From Epiperipatus broadwayi (taxonomy: Eukaryota > Onychophora > Udeonychophora > Euonychophora > Peripatidae), in NCBI GenBank assembly GCA_028023455.1, contig JAQFVV010006273.1, positions 498,001 to 562,000 of the forward strand: DNA of 64,000 bases, given 5' to 3'. Each line of letters opens with the position of its first letter. Position 1 is the stretch's first letter. A model generated the notes under the pieces. The model saw only the letters and a list, made by a program, of their open reading frames with translations, was not told the origin of the DNA and searched no databases. Of this stretch, positions 22,484 to 36,006 are shown piece after piece. The position numbers and the translations under genes are program-made.

Positions 22484-25400
22484 TATCTTTGGTGTTCAAC
22501 TTCTTATGAACTACCAAGTAAAAAATCATTAAATTATTTTTATTACTTCTTCAAATCAAAAATTTCACCATCAAACTTACATTGTATCTTTATGTCTTCA
22601 TTATGATATCTACAAACAGTTTCAAAAATCATTGACATAAAAATGAAAAACAAAGTTATAATCAGTACCACTCTATATTAATTCCACTTATCATTTCATA
22701 TACTTCAGATTATCCATCAGTAATGCTGCTTCTTATACTATCATGAAAGTAAATGCATATATTTATAAACTTCCATAAACAACCAGCATCTTGATAAATT
22801 AATAAAAGTAAAAAAAATTACATTTTTCTAATGAATTTTTTTTTTTAAGTTTATAACAACAAATCATAGACTCGTCAGTAATTAAAAAATTCAATGAAAA
22901 TCCTTGAAATTTCTGTTATTATGGTAAAAAACAATGATATTCCAAGGCAATTATTGTAATCTCTTTTTATTTACCTTTATATGTATAAATTGGAATTCAA
23001 GTTACACAATATCATGGAACCATATACTCTTTAAAGAGTCCAATAGTTTTGAAGCTAATATATTTCCTCTCCAGATATTCTATCGAACTTCAGACATTAC
23101 ATATTTAAGATTACAGATTTGTTTAAAATTCACAATCTGAAATATTAAAAAGATATCAAAGTACATATTTTATGTGTGCAAATTTTTTATTACCCCTTGA
23201 TTTAATATATAAATAACCATTATTTTAAGTTCAAATGTTGCTGTTGATGCATCAAAAAAGATATAGCATGAGCATGATCAGAAAATAACTACATATTCAT
23301 TTTCAGACAATGAATGTTTATCTTGAATTTCTATCTTCCTTATGAAATTCTACATTATTTTTACTATTTAGCCAAAAAAATAATACTATGTTTTAGTCAA
23401 GTCACATATTAATATCACTGTCATGATATCAGAAAATCAATCTTGATTTTTATTACTAAACCCAAGAACAGATTTACCTGGATCTACAATTTAAACAGAA
23501 TTCAATGCTTCATCAACAAGTCAAACTTGAAAATCCAAATTGGTAATTTAGATATTTAACAGCTGTTGAAAATTAGCATAAATAAAATTTAAAGAATAAA
23601 TGAACATCAAATTTCCTATAAATATGTTTAGAACAGAACCTATTTTTAAATCCAACTGTCTATTATCTGTCCAGTTCTTTTCTTCTCAATGTTTTGAATC
23701 TAATAATGTAGTCAGTAATAAAGTAAATTTGACTACTATCATATAAATCAATTTTTATGTTCATTCATTAGTTTTTTAATGATACATCTAGAAATTACAA
23801 AAATAGAGTTCACCAAATTGGAACTCATATCAAGTCCAAAAGTTTCCTTCTATTTAATCTGTCTTATAGTCAGTTACTTGTTCAATTAAATGTAATTAAT
23901 TCATAATTCTATATTGTTTTATTTTTTAAAAAATACACATCAACTAAAGTTCATATTTCTCATGTAATATTTATATTTATTACCTATACTGTTTCTTGCT
24001 TTGCTACAATTACCATTATTGATATTAGAACTATTTCTACCATTTTAACTATCAAATTTCCATGTATGGGAAGCAAAATTTTGAAAATCAAATCATGTTT
24101 AAATTCCATTTTGTAGATTTTTCTACATTTGTGGGAGGTAGTTTACAGGGTTCAGTTATTTGCTGACTGAAACGACTAGTCCAAAGAAACTCATTATTTA
24201 TTGAATTGCATCATATATAATCATAAATGACTCCCAATTAACTAAATCTATCCTTATTTTTGTTTTATTCTACCAAATAAATTGCCTGCTTTAAATACTT
24301 GCATATAAAAAAAAGATTGGAAACTCAATTGCTGTACTTGCAATTAAAGAATAAAAATACAGTTGAGCAATCATGCAATCAAATTATTACTATTAGTTTT
24401 GATTGTTGGAATGAGAAATTCATGATGAATATCTACATCAATCATAAGATGGTGTAAGTTAAAAAAATCTAAATAATGTTAAAAAATAAATAAAAGAGGA
24501 GAAAAATTAGAGAAGATAAAAAAGATAGTCACAAAAGAATTCTTAATAAAAAGAAGCATCTAATTTTTGATGAGTTATATTCTATAGAATACTAACATAT
24601 TCTTTTGGTCATTGGCTACTTTCTGGTTATTCCCAATTAGCTGTCATATCTAAAAATCATTTAATAAATATTTAATAATCAATCCCAACATATGAAATTT
24701 GCATTAGAAATTTGTTTAGAAATAAAGATAGTTCTAATTTTGAAATTAAAAATTTCAAAGCAAGATGATTTTTTATTATTAATTATTTTAATAAAAATGT
24801 TCTGGTTTCTATTTTTCCAGAAAATGTTTATGCAATGATTTTCATCTAACATCAATGATGGCATAAATATCATTGCAAATAATATCTTCAGAAAAAATAG
24901 CACAAGATAGTTCTTATTTTAAACCACCATCAAACAAAATTTTAGTGGTAATTAAAAAGAACTGTAGGAAGGTGTTTTTGATATTTTACCTCAGGAAAAT
25001 AAAAATATATATGCAGGGATAATGTTATCAGTTCCATCACATTCTATACATTGTAAATTATAATAAAATTTAGAAACAAAGAACTTACGTAAATGCAAAT
25101 AGAGTTTTCTATGCTTGTTATTAATTCATATTCCTGAACAATTTTGTTTGAACTCTTACCATCCACATTATTAAATTTAATAATGCACAAAAGATATGAA
25201 AATATCTTGGATTTAACCATTCAATGATGACCATAAAATTTCTTTGATTCTGTTAATAAATTGTGTGGAAAAAAATAAAAAGAGAAAGCTCATTAAATAA
25301 TGCGTGTACATATACAATATATTAAAGATTTTCATCAGTAAAAGATGTGATCAGGTATTTTGAATTTATTCATGTACATATTTATTTGCTGTTAGTATTA

Positions 25401-26579
25401 GCATTATACCAATGTATTCATTGGTTCCTATACAAGTCACCTTAGGCATATCTGCTACATTTTTGAATGACTTCTACTATTGGAAGATGACTGGTGAGAT
25501 ACAATCAAAATATCTATATAATATTAATGTTAGTAAAAAGCAAAGGTATGGATGAATGACTCCAAAACATACATTCTCACATGCACATACATATTGATTT
25601 TATAAAAATAAAAAGTGAATAATACTTTTTTTTATTACCTTGCCCTCCAAAAAATTAAAATTATAGAATTGTTGCACTTACATCAAAATGCCAAAATTGG
25701 GAAAACAAAATGGAGAAATTTTAGAGAATTAAAACATTTAATTGTAAAATCAGTAGTTTCACTTTTGGAGAATTAATGATTTATCATGATAAAAATAAAT
25801 GTTGAATATTTGTACATATTAATTAAAGCTGGCATTCTTTTCATAAAGATAACAAAATCCCCATCTTGAATATAAGATTCTGCTAGATAAAATTATTGAA
25901 CATAATTGTGATTGGACCAATACACATATCAGGTGGAATTGCTGTGCAACTTTTTTAGCCTGAAAGAGTAATTAATGAAAGCATCTTTATTTTTTTCTTT
26001 CCGTGATAAAGCACTCTTTCATATTTAGAAAGCTAAAATTTGAAGATGCAATGCAATAGTTCAAAACTAAGTTTATGGAATAATTTTACACAAATGCTAC
26101 TTTCTCATTATTACAACATAAGGATATCCATTAATCACTTTTTCATTTGATGTAACACCTATGGGCTTTTTGTTTAATGAGCTTAACTTAAAAAGAGAAT
26201 AAAATGAAGATAAAAAAAATAACAATAATCTAAATAAAATAATTCCAAAACTATTTCATTCTGGCAGAAATCATAAATATGGTTAAGAAATGAAGACCGA
26301 CTGTCTTTTATAATACATAATGTATTTAATCGCATCAAATTACATTAATTTCTCTAATTTATTGTAGAAATATGGTGATTAGTTTATAATATATAATAAG
26401 CATTTGTAAAAAAAAAAATATTCCATTATATTGCATAATGAAAATTTAATGATGAAAATTTAAAATATATCATATACCTTTAAAACTTGAATAAACAATG
26501 ATTTAATTTATTTATATTATAATATTTTCAGTAAAGCAAGCAAAATTCATTCTTATGCAATTTCATTATTTTTCCATTG

Positions 26580-26800
26580 TTATTGTAAAATAATTAATAA
26601 AATTACAAATTTTTCATTTTAAAAGATTAGTTTAAAAAGTAATATTTTAGATAATTAATTCTTAAATAAATTAAGAAAATAACAATAGAAACAAATTTCA
26701 TAATTTATGTGATATTATTTACCTATTATTATTGTAAAATAGTTAATAAAATTACATATAAAATTACAATTATTCATTTTGACAGATTGATTCAAAAGTA
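26580..26800. repeat. 149-bp tandem duplication, diverged
   Basis: TTATTGTAAAATAATTAATA at 26580 recurs at 26729 with one change (AGTTAATA). Both are followed by AAATTACA, then TTCATTTT and GATT(A/G)(G/A)TT(T/C)AAAA. The upstream flanks of both units also correspond. Confidence 0.6.
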
Positions 26801-27399
26801 TTTTATAATGACAATTTAAAAGAACTGTTCAAAATTCTTCAGTGATGATTAGGTTCGGTTAAGTTTTGCATAATATATAATATAACCAAATTTATTATAA
26901 AAAAAGATGATTATTCTCTGAATTTTGGAACAACAAAAAAATTAAATGAAACAAAAAAAAAAAGTAAAACTATGGAAGATCTGAATGTATTTATAAAAAC
27001 TGAACATAAAATATTATATCAGAATTATAAGCATATTAAAAATGATTCTAAGATTATAATGATCCTAATATATCTACATTTTCAAAAGACACATTAATAA
27101 AGCTATAAATATTATGACCATATTGTTAAATTATTATTAATCTCACATATAGAAGCTGAAAAATGAGTTTATGTTAATAGTAAAGTATAAAATTATTGGT
27201 AAATCACCATCCTCAGTTATTCATGTTAATATGGTATCTTCAATTTATCACAATCATACACTGTCACAAATGGGGAAAAAGCAACCTAAACTATCCAAGG
27301 TAAGCTTTAGTTTTATTCTTAAAGGTCAAATAACTACACTACTTTTTCTAATGGTTTTAACACTTCATTAAAACCCACAATACTGAAAAGAAATCAATC

Positions 27400-30300
27400 T
27401 CCAAATTTAACTAATAAAGAAGATAATCTTCAAGTACAATTAATAAAGATAATAATTTATACAAAAGTTTTCATCAATTATAATTGAAATTAATTCTTTT
27501 AAAAATGATACTTCCACTGCTAATAAAAATTTTCAAAACTTTCCTAATCTCCAAACTAATACCCGTGTTAATAAAGGCAAACAGATAAAAAAAAAATGTC
27601 TGCATCCTCCTCTAGAACTGAATCTGCTGAGAATATGATTATAATTAATAATACACACATTTTACATTGCTCTTAATTTATAAATAATACTTTTAATAAA
27701 AATTACTCACACCCTAAAGCATTAAAAGAAAACAATACAGAGCCTGAAGTAAACACAAGCTAGTCATATGAAAATATTAATGACCTCTTCAAAATATAGG
27801 AAGCATAAAACAATTTGTTTATCACTATCGATAGATCAACTTGCCAACTCAAAATTATCACAGAATAATATGAGTCATCTGAAAAATCCAACTTGACTGC
27901 CCCTTCTATAAGTCCTTAAATCTTTTTAATAATTTCATAATAGCAATATGTTAATTGTTGCATTTACTAATATTATTATTGCAATAACTAAATTTTCTAC
28001 TGATAAATTATATAATTATGGAGAAAAAATTAGGAATGCTGATCTACAAGATTCTCAAACACTCCAATAACAAATATATTACAATCGAATTTCACAAAAT
28101 TTCTCAAAAGAAAAGCCAAATTAAAAAAAACTTTCACATGGACTTTACTGAAGCAAATTTCCAATTACTGCTAAAAAATATGGAACCACATCTAATTTCT
28201 AATATTTTTTAGAGAAGAAAGCTTTTGTGCCTATACTAACAAATACAGTACTATTTAATATTACCCTCAAAAAATATCCCTCCAACAGACATTCCAACAC
28301 TTCATTCCACTGATCCATCACCTTTAATAATTACATTTAGGGATATACTTGCACAATGTGTTCTCTGCAAATTAGAAACCATATTATTAAAAAAATGTTC
28401 TTTCAGAATCTATAAACTCTGTGGATTAAAAATGTACAAAACACATCAGTGAGCCAAATTTGATGATTGTAAGCAAATCAAAGCAATGACAATACATCTA
28501 AACCAATTAAAATTTTAGATGTACAGCTCAATTAGACACAGATGAAAATTTAAGCAACACCACTGAAACATCAAACATCTAACCAGATTATCATATCTAC
28601 AAACCAAGAACATAAAACAAACATACTCATTAAAACAATAATAATTGATTCAAACAGTGAACCACTCTCTATAGATGACAACTAGACTTTATCTGATAAA
28701 ACTTCTTTCAAACAGTTATAAAACTTAAGAAAACTCATTAAAAAGTTATGACAACTAAACTATTACACTCGGTCAAACACTAACTTGGAAACACAAATGC
28801 CTACAACAGTTAAAACTAGATCTATATCTTTCAACAGCACTTCAAGAAACACTAACTAACATAACTAAAGATAAACAAATAACTAGGCAAACACTAAGCA
28901 GTATATTATTTCCATCTCTAAAGCAATTACATGTCTTCATAAAGACACATAATTCTCAAAACAATAACCAATGATCTCTAATTTATAAACTCAATCTTAA
29001 CAAACTACTCTCAAAAACAATGTTTCAATCTAAACAGTGAACCTTGAAAACAAATGACTAAACTTACACCTCTTCACCACTATTAGTATCAAACTTATAA
29101 AAATGGACACTAATATAAAGTAATGTTTAAACAATTTCATTATTAGAATAAGTCCAATAGGTTACAGTAGTAAATCACATACAGTTCAATTTGTCACAAT
29201 ACATATATCTCAAAAAAAAAAAAGAAGAAGAAGATATCAAACCACATACACTTTATTAAACTTTCTAGATTTATGACTATCTTTCCTGCCTACCCTAAAT
29301 TTAAAATGCTTCTCAATATCACAGGAGCTAAAGTGAAGAATATCAACTTCTCTTAGCACTTATTTGCAATTAATATCTGGATTATCAATACTCTTCTCAC
29401 ATTTGCTTCTTCCTTGAAACTAAATATTTAATCAACAGAAAATAGACCAGAGGTTACATATAACTATCCACCTTCAATCCATCTGCTGCAAGGATAGAAA
29501 TTATAATTTACCATACAGCACTTTTCATATCCTTTAACATCTTATAGCATGATCAAAATGTGATCATCTCTCACTGTGTCCTGACCATACACATTATCAA
29601 CCTATATTTTTACAACCAATCATTACTTATTCATAATCTCTCAGATAAATGTAACCCTAGTCTCAAATCCCTACCCTATCATATAGAAGATTTCACATGC
29701 CATAATCTGAATTTGTCTCTAAATAACACTTTAACAATAAAAAATTAATGAATGCTGAAAAGTTTCCTCCCTAACAATTCCTTTTCATTTTATACCCCAA
29801 AACATGCAACTCTTATTGACCTACTCTTTTATTTACCAGATCTACATTTCATTATTAATCCTTCTTTTGAACCTAACAGTTTCTTTAATGATATATCTAG
29901 ATCTTAATATTAAATTAAATATTAGGTTTGGAAATCAATCCATTTTTCAATGCATTATAATACAATTAGACTTCTCTAAAAGCTTCTGAACTCGAAGCTA
30001 TTATTTCTAAAGTATATATCCAAAAAAATTAATATTCTTTCATAATATCCCAATAAGGTTTGCCCTACCCCATCAATAGTATTGATTTAGTTATTGGGCA
30101 ATATATAAAAAAAGTAAATCATCCTCAGCTTTAATTAAAGAATTTGACATTTACCATTAAAAATGAAGTAACTTCATATAATCTTGCCTCTACCACTTCT
30201 ATTTTCTACCTTAGACAACAATAACAACAGTACAAAAAAAATCCAATTACTACTTGCTGAATATCTCTAATACAAGTGTTTTGGGATCAACTCATAATTG

Positions 30301-32460
30301 GTCCATACATTGGGCTCTCACATACAAAGAAAAAAAATTATCCCCTTCATCCATAATAAAAAATAAATTGGTCATGGGCTAGCAGATGTTTCCCTACTAT
30401 TCTATCATTTCAAGATCAAATTTCAATCTCCCCTCTAATCTTATTTTGATATCCATATTTTTAGATTCAGTAATTCTAGTCATCAAATTAAAAAAAAAAG
30501 ATATTATACTCAAGCTTAAATCACTTCCAGATAGTATACATATGAGTTCACATACAATCCCCAAATTCATACTTACTCACCTAAGTTTCTTTACCATCTC
30601 CATAATACTACATCTACTCAATAATCTCTCTAAGCAATTCTATAAGATTTCACACTCTCCTTAGTTTCTTTTCTCAAAAAAATATTCTTCCATCCCCTCA
30701 AAATAATTTATGTCCTATCTTTATGATTGTAATTTTTACCTAAACCACAGAATCCATGGTCAAAGATGAAATACAACCTACCTATCATTCTATCATCTAC
30801 TCCAGCTTTTCAATTTACAAAAAAAAAAAATCATCCTCCATTATAGCCATTAGTTTTTTTTTTTTTAAAAAAAAAAACAATTATAGAACAAGTGAGATAC
30901 TTGAGGAAAAATCAGTCCACTTAGTATTGAACTAGATATTGAATCTGCCTCTGACTATGTGCCAATTAAAAATATAATGCAGGTTCTAACAACATACAAC
31001 ATCCCTGTCTCTATACAATATATTCTTACCAATCTTCAGAAAAATTCACCTTACTCTTAATGGAAAAATCATACCTAACTTCAACACTCACAAATCCATT
31101 CCCTGAGGATCCTTCCTTAATTTTTTAATAATTACAACTTATTTTAATCCTTTGTTGTTAGAAATTGAAAACAAAATACCTGGCATCTATATTTCATTTG
31201 TCAACAAAAACATTAAACATATTTCCCTTGTGGATAACCTCATCATCTTCTTCCCTTCAAAAAAATTCCTTCCTGCTCTAACAACAATTCTTGAAGACTA
31301 TACAAACAATACAAAATTCATTTCAACTTCAATAAATCAACTATATGAAACAAACTGGAAATAGTATATTCTCTACCTTCACAACATCTTCTCATAGCTT
31401 TCTAGGTTTTCATATTTACAAATATACAAATGCTATGAAGACCTTAATTAAAGACATTATACTTACATCCACTGAACCCAAAATCAATTCCTTATTTAAA
31501 GTCTAGTTATCATTATATGCTAAAATCAATCTCATTAATGTTCTAATACTCACCAACCACCATTTATGTCATTTCTTTCATAAAGAAAATAAACTCCTTA
31601 TGCATCAAAATGATATAAAAAAGAAGGCTGTGATGATGAGTATGTAATAATGGGTTCTTAATTCATTATATCCCTATAATACCCTCCAAAAACAGTAAAT
31701 ATAATAGTCAAATTTTTCACTCTTTTCCCCTGACTCTGAAAAATTTGTTTGTATCAACCTAACACATTCACCACTTTCAGTTAAAAACAGGTTTTTTCAA
31801 AAAAATCTTCAAAATATCCTTTCCACATATTCCATCAAGCAACATACCTTATCAACTAAAATAAATTACTGGGAAGGTTATAATCCTTCCCACAAAATGG
31901 AGCATTTGTTATCACTCCAATGTTTTCTTCATTGCATAAATAAACATATTCAAAAATTTAAATTCTGGTACTTAAAGCCCAACAATTTTGATTCAGTTAT
32001 CAAGATTAATTGAAAGCACTATCAACTTATAGCTTCTTAGTTAAAAAAAAAAGTTTTCTTCTACCCATATAGACTCAACTTGTTCACTCTGCCACAAAGA
32101 TGAAGAAACTATCCAACATTTTTTTCTTTAAATGCCTATCACTTCAAATTTAATGATCTCTCATTACATCTATTACTTAAGTCTAATCATTTTCACTCAA
32201 AACACCCATCAATACCATAGAGCAACATCTCTTCCCAAACATTTGTGCAACTACTTTTATTCTATTCATTCTTTGGTTCCTTAAATGCCATTTCTGCTTC
32301 AGTCCAACTTCAACAAAAAAACTTGCAATCACATTTCTGCAACAAAAAAAAAAATTAAAAATCAAACCCTCACATCTCCAGATATGCAGCCAAATGGAGC
32401 TTAATAACCTCAACTACATTACTGCAACCATTGGTTATTAAAATTAGGATATGATCTTTG
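27400..32460 (+). mobile_element. long dead L1/Tx1-like LINE, plus-strand copy
   Basis: The plus strand is G-poor across this block, like the sense strand of the 19-21 kb copy. Upstream pieces at about 27.5 kb (NKNFQNFPNLQTNTRVNKGK) and 28.0-28.2 kb look like basic ORF1 or spacer sequence; their function is not proven. IIIQLDFSKSF at about 29950-29985 resembles the RT 'LDfsKAFD' motif. A clearer RT core lies at 30930-31360: YVPIKNIMQVLTTYNIP, LNGKIIPNFNTHKSIP, FNPLLLEIENKIPGI, HISLVDNLIIFFPS (catalytic A/Y-D-D now V-D-N), LPALTTILEDY. The finger CSLCHKDEETIQHFFF is at 32081-32130, then KCLSLQI after a frameshift. The C-terminus AAKWSLI is near 32384. A recognisable endonuclease is missing or too decayed to see. 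Confidence 0.7.
30854..30877. repeat. T13/A11 junction
   Basis: A T run turns directly into an A run inside the LINE body. It is the same type of junction as at 4598-4632 and breaks the element's reading frame here. Confidence 0.85.
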
Positions 32461-32643
32461 TTTTAAAATATCTAATACTTTTCATTAACCATATAGTATT
32501 CTAATTTTAAATTTCATATATAATTAATCAGCTACCCAATCAAACACTAGCCTATAAACCCATTCTAAATTTAACAACACAGGTCATATCTTAACTCATT
32601 CTCCACTACTTGTATATAATTCTCCTTGAATCTGATATAAGTA

Positions 32644-32645
<2 letters not shown>

Positions 32646-32730
<85 letters not shown>

Positions 32731-32749
32731 TAGCGAGAGAGAGAGAGAT
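32646..32749. repeat. (TA)33 followed by (GA)n microsatellite
   Basis: A pure TA run at about 32646-32712 is followed by GA units to 32749 with one TAGC interruption. It lies about 190 bp past the end of the LINE coding region. The plus-strand frame through it is only poly-Ile/Tyr and Arg/Glu. Confidence 0.95.
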
Positions 32750-33099
32750 AATATTAATGCCTTTAATAAATATAATATGTATAGGTACTATACACCTAAA
32801 CTAATATATAGTAGGTACTATATGCCTAAACTAATATAAACCATATAACCACATACTTTATCAATAAAGATTATGTTAAAAGAAGTTGAAAGATATTGAT
32901 ATGTTGGACAATACATTGAGAATAGTAAAAAATATTAAAATCTACATGTTCATATTAATTTAATAATATGCACATTATTTTAAAAATTTCTTAAACAATT
33001 GTCTCCTCCTTATTATTATTACTATTATTATTATTATTTCTACTATTTTACATAGCAGAATATTTCTAAAACATGAACAACTACATTATCTTATTGTTG

Positions 33100-33620
33100 T
33101 ATTTAGAAAAGTGGATTGCTGAGGTGCACTATGAAATTGAAACTTATATCTCCTATCAACATAACATAAAGGCATTAGAGAAGTTTCATTAAACAATCAA
33201 TATGTTTTTCAACTTGCTGGGTATGGTACTATAAAATTTAATACTGTACTATCACATCTTTGTTGAAATAGACATATAAAATAAAAGAATACAAGAGCTT
33301 CTAAAAAATATTTTATGGTAAATTTGAGAAAAGTAGCAGACCCTCTTTACATTATAAAAATTAACTCAAAGATACTCTAAAAAGTGCAACATTGACTGCT
33401 TTCACTAGAAAGATAATGGCTGAAAAAATACAATGGAGAGCTAGCTATACAGTTTTCATGACTTTTGGGAATAAAAAGTATGCTTTAGAAAAAGTGAAAG
33501 ACAGCATTGCAAAATATCAAACAAATTAAATAGACAAGAATGCACTGTATAGAAAGTATTTGTGTTTCATTGATGATTGGCATAGACTTCAAAAAACTCA
33601 TCTCTAGAATATTTTTACTT
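33100..33620 (+). mobile_element. 3' fragment of an RTE-like LINE (second lineage)
   Basis: In shifting frames the translation follows the C-terminus of a non-LTR element. At about 33250-33280 a 'VLSHLC-x-RHIK' piece resembles the LRW-GHV motif. It is followed by a KKYFMV / ILW-like 'FYGEL' site, then LKDTLKSATL at about 33370, corresponding to YKDTLK, and EKIQWRASYTVF, corresponding to the DRxxWR motif. The tail KYLCFIDDWHRLQKTHL is placed like the final zinc-finger region. The segment with AAAGACAGCATtgcAAAATATCAAA at about 33500 closely matches 44420-44450, so the two are copies of one family. Only the 3' end is present. Confidence 0.6.
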
Positions 33621-33639
33621 TACTGCTGAGACTGAAAAA

Positions 33640-35555
33640 TTATGATAAATGATAAAAATTTAAAACAACTTACAATTTTCTAGCATGTGGTTTCTAAAAC
33701 ATAGTTATGTATTGGTCTTTTAGAAACTGTATATCCAAAATATATATATATTAAAAAATATATAAAATCAGGAAAATGATCCAACATATTTGTTACTAGC
33801 ATTCATTACTAGCACTGATCTGATTCCCCTGGATCAACTATATAGTATATATGTATACACATTACTCATATATGAAAAGATATTATTGGTTATACATCCA
33901 ATAATTTTAACATGAATTATATAAAATGTTTGGTCCTAAATATTTTTCTTAAGAAATATTGGGAAAAAATTATTAATATTATTTTAAGATTATTATAAAA
34001 TAACCTTTAAATATGCATAAACAATGGCATGATTAATGTCTAATATAAAACTGATCATTCATAATCATCTTACATGCATGCTAAAAAAAAAAACATTAAA
34101 AATAACAAGAAAATAATAAATTATAAACATAACAAGATAATGTGCATAGATTCATTAATACAGATAAATATATAGAATAATAACCACAGTATAGTATAAA
34201 CTGATCAAAACTATTAGATCAAATTAAAAAATCTTATATAAAAATTTAATAAGATAAAGTTTCTGGAATAGAGTGTACTAATTTATTACATTGTGTTTTT
34301 TTTTTTTAAAAAAAAAATTGATGTAGAATTATGACACTATTACATTTTCTCTAATATTTTCAATGATCTTTTTAAAAACAGAATTACTAACTGCAGTCAG
34401 CCAATCAAATTATTTGAAACTAACTAAACATTTAGCTAAGTAAAGCTTAATATATCTACATATTCAGCTTAGTAAAGCTAAATATTTACTAACTAAAATC
34501 ATATAGCTATCTGGGTAGACATTAGACTGACTAAAATATATATGTTTGCTTTAAAAAATCCTTAGCTATATTAAAATCTAATTCTCATAAGATTTATATT
34601 CTTAGTCTTATAGAAATGATAGATAAATGCACTGAAAACTATCTCCTCCTTACTTCTATACATTAAGCAACTAGATGTAATAATTTTCATCAGCATAACA
34701 TGCAATTTTCAAAAATCATTATGTTAAAATTTTTAATCAAAACTACTAAAATATTAGTCAAATTAGCTTATATTGAGAGCAAAATAATATTTATTGATAT
34801 CTTTTTTATGGAAAAAATCCTAAAATGTGGTAAGAGGTTAATATCAATTCTGAAAGTTTATAAGAGGATATATCAGAGTTTTCTGAGATTGAAGGTTAAT
34901 GATCATTAAATGATTTTCTTTAACTTAAAAACTGTTTGTTTAGGATAAATTTTGCTATTGATTTTCAACATACTTCTATCAAATGGATTTCCTTTAAATG
35001 TTGAACATGTTAGAAATCAATGGCAATGCAATATTACAATGATATATTTCAGAGTTGCCCTCTTATTTGTTTAGTGTAATGATGTTAGTAAGCCAAATTT
35101 CAAATATGTTGATATTAGTTCAGTAAGTTTTCAGTGATGCATATGAAATAATTTTTTTTAAAAGACACTAAAAACTTTTATGATAAATTCAAATAGAAAC
35201 AAAAGCAAATCTTAATTTCTGTTGATTGTAAAAAATGCCCTTTTTTTTCAAAATGTATGAAATTTTATTTTCTACAGATTGTGATTTTTTTTTTTTTAAT
35301 ATTTTTTTCATAAATAAAATAATATTGGAATTGATTTTTAATGTGTTTATTTCCTTTTAAATGTTACACAGACTGTGACATTGTTTTTAGATTGTGACAT
35401 TATTTTTACTCTTCATTTTAATTAAGATTCCAGTACTAAAAAGTCAAAAATAACAAATATTTTATATTTTTTGAATCTACTGTATGAATACTAAAAAATT
35501 AAAAATAATATATATATATATTGAATTTAATGTTTTCATGGTATTATATGATGTA
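33640..35555. other. no gene seen
   Basis: AT-rich sequence. The T12/A10 junction at 34296-34317 is the third of its kind in the window. A 69-residue frame at 34700-34909 shows no family motif. Confidence 0.6.
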
Positions 35556-35564
35556 AACAAATTA

Positions 35565-36003
35565 ATTTTTGGGTTAACCATGTGTTATTTTTGCTTAGTG
35601 CCCAACATTTTGATGAAATAACATTCACTATTGTCAAGGTTAACTTTTCAAAGAAAAACTGTTAGATCTCAAATAGTAATGAGGTTGAGTGTGAGGTGAA
35701 GAATCAGATTGAGCATGAAGTAGATGAGCATTCAGAATATGTGAATTAACATAATGTTTATTTCTTCAATTTCAACATTAACTGTTTTCAAGTTTATATT
35801 AGAAAAAAGAGATAAAATAAGTGGTTTCCATATGGCTGGAATATGTTGTGATTTATCAGTTCTATTTAATCGAGTTGGTCTTTTTAATATTTTAATCAAC
35901 TCCCTCATGGTTCCCAATTCATACTTTTCCCAATTAGCAATTGTTTTAGCATTACCAAAATCAGGTTTGTGACCAATTTTTAAAAATGTTGAAATAAAAT
36001 ATG
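35565..36003 (-). mobile_element. inverted 3' fragment of a Penelope-like element
   Basis: On the minus strand the translation runs FLKIGHKPDFGNAK, EKYELGTMRELIK and KRPTRLNRTDKSQHIPAIW. This is the end of a Penelope-like protein, after the GIY-YIG nuclease, with the typical E-x5-REA... and LNR motifs. The following 3' UTR reads to about 35565. The sequence corresponds base by base to the plus-strand piece at 36650-37060, including the ending TAACACATGGTTAACC. The frame 35732-35917 (-) is its longest open part. The copy begins abruptly at about 36000, where the forward copy starts, giving a head-to-head junction. Confidence 0.8.
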
Positions 36004-36006
36004 ATG

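Larger units (their letters stand above)
21190..27100. other. about 6 kb of AT-rich DNA, no gene seen
   Basis: No frame carries a recognisable motif. Contents I can name are a C11 run at 21814-21824, the tRNA-like hairpin at 22411-22483 and the 149-bp duplication at 26580-26800, listed separately. Frames at 22934-23140 (+) and 24679-24903 (-) look random. Confidence 0.6.

Noticed and set aside
32610-32804. 64-residue frame with Ile-Tyr and Arg-Glu repeats
   Set aside because: It is the translation of the (TA)n(GA)n microsatellite.
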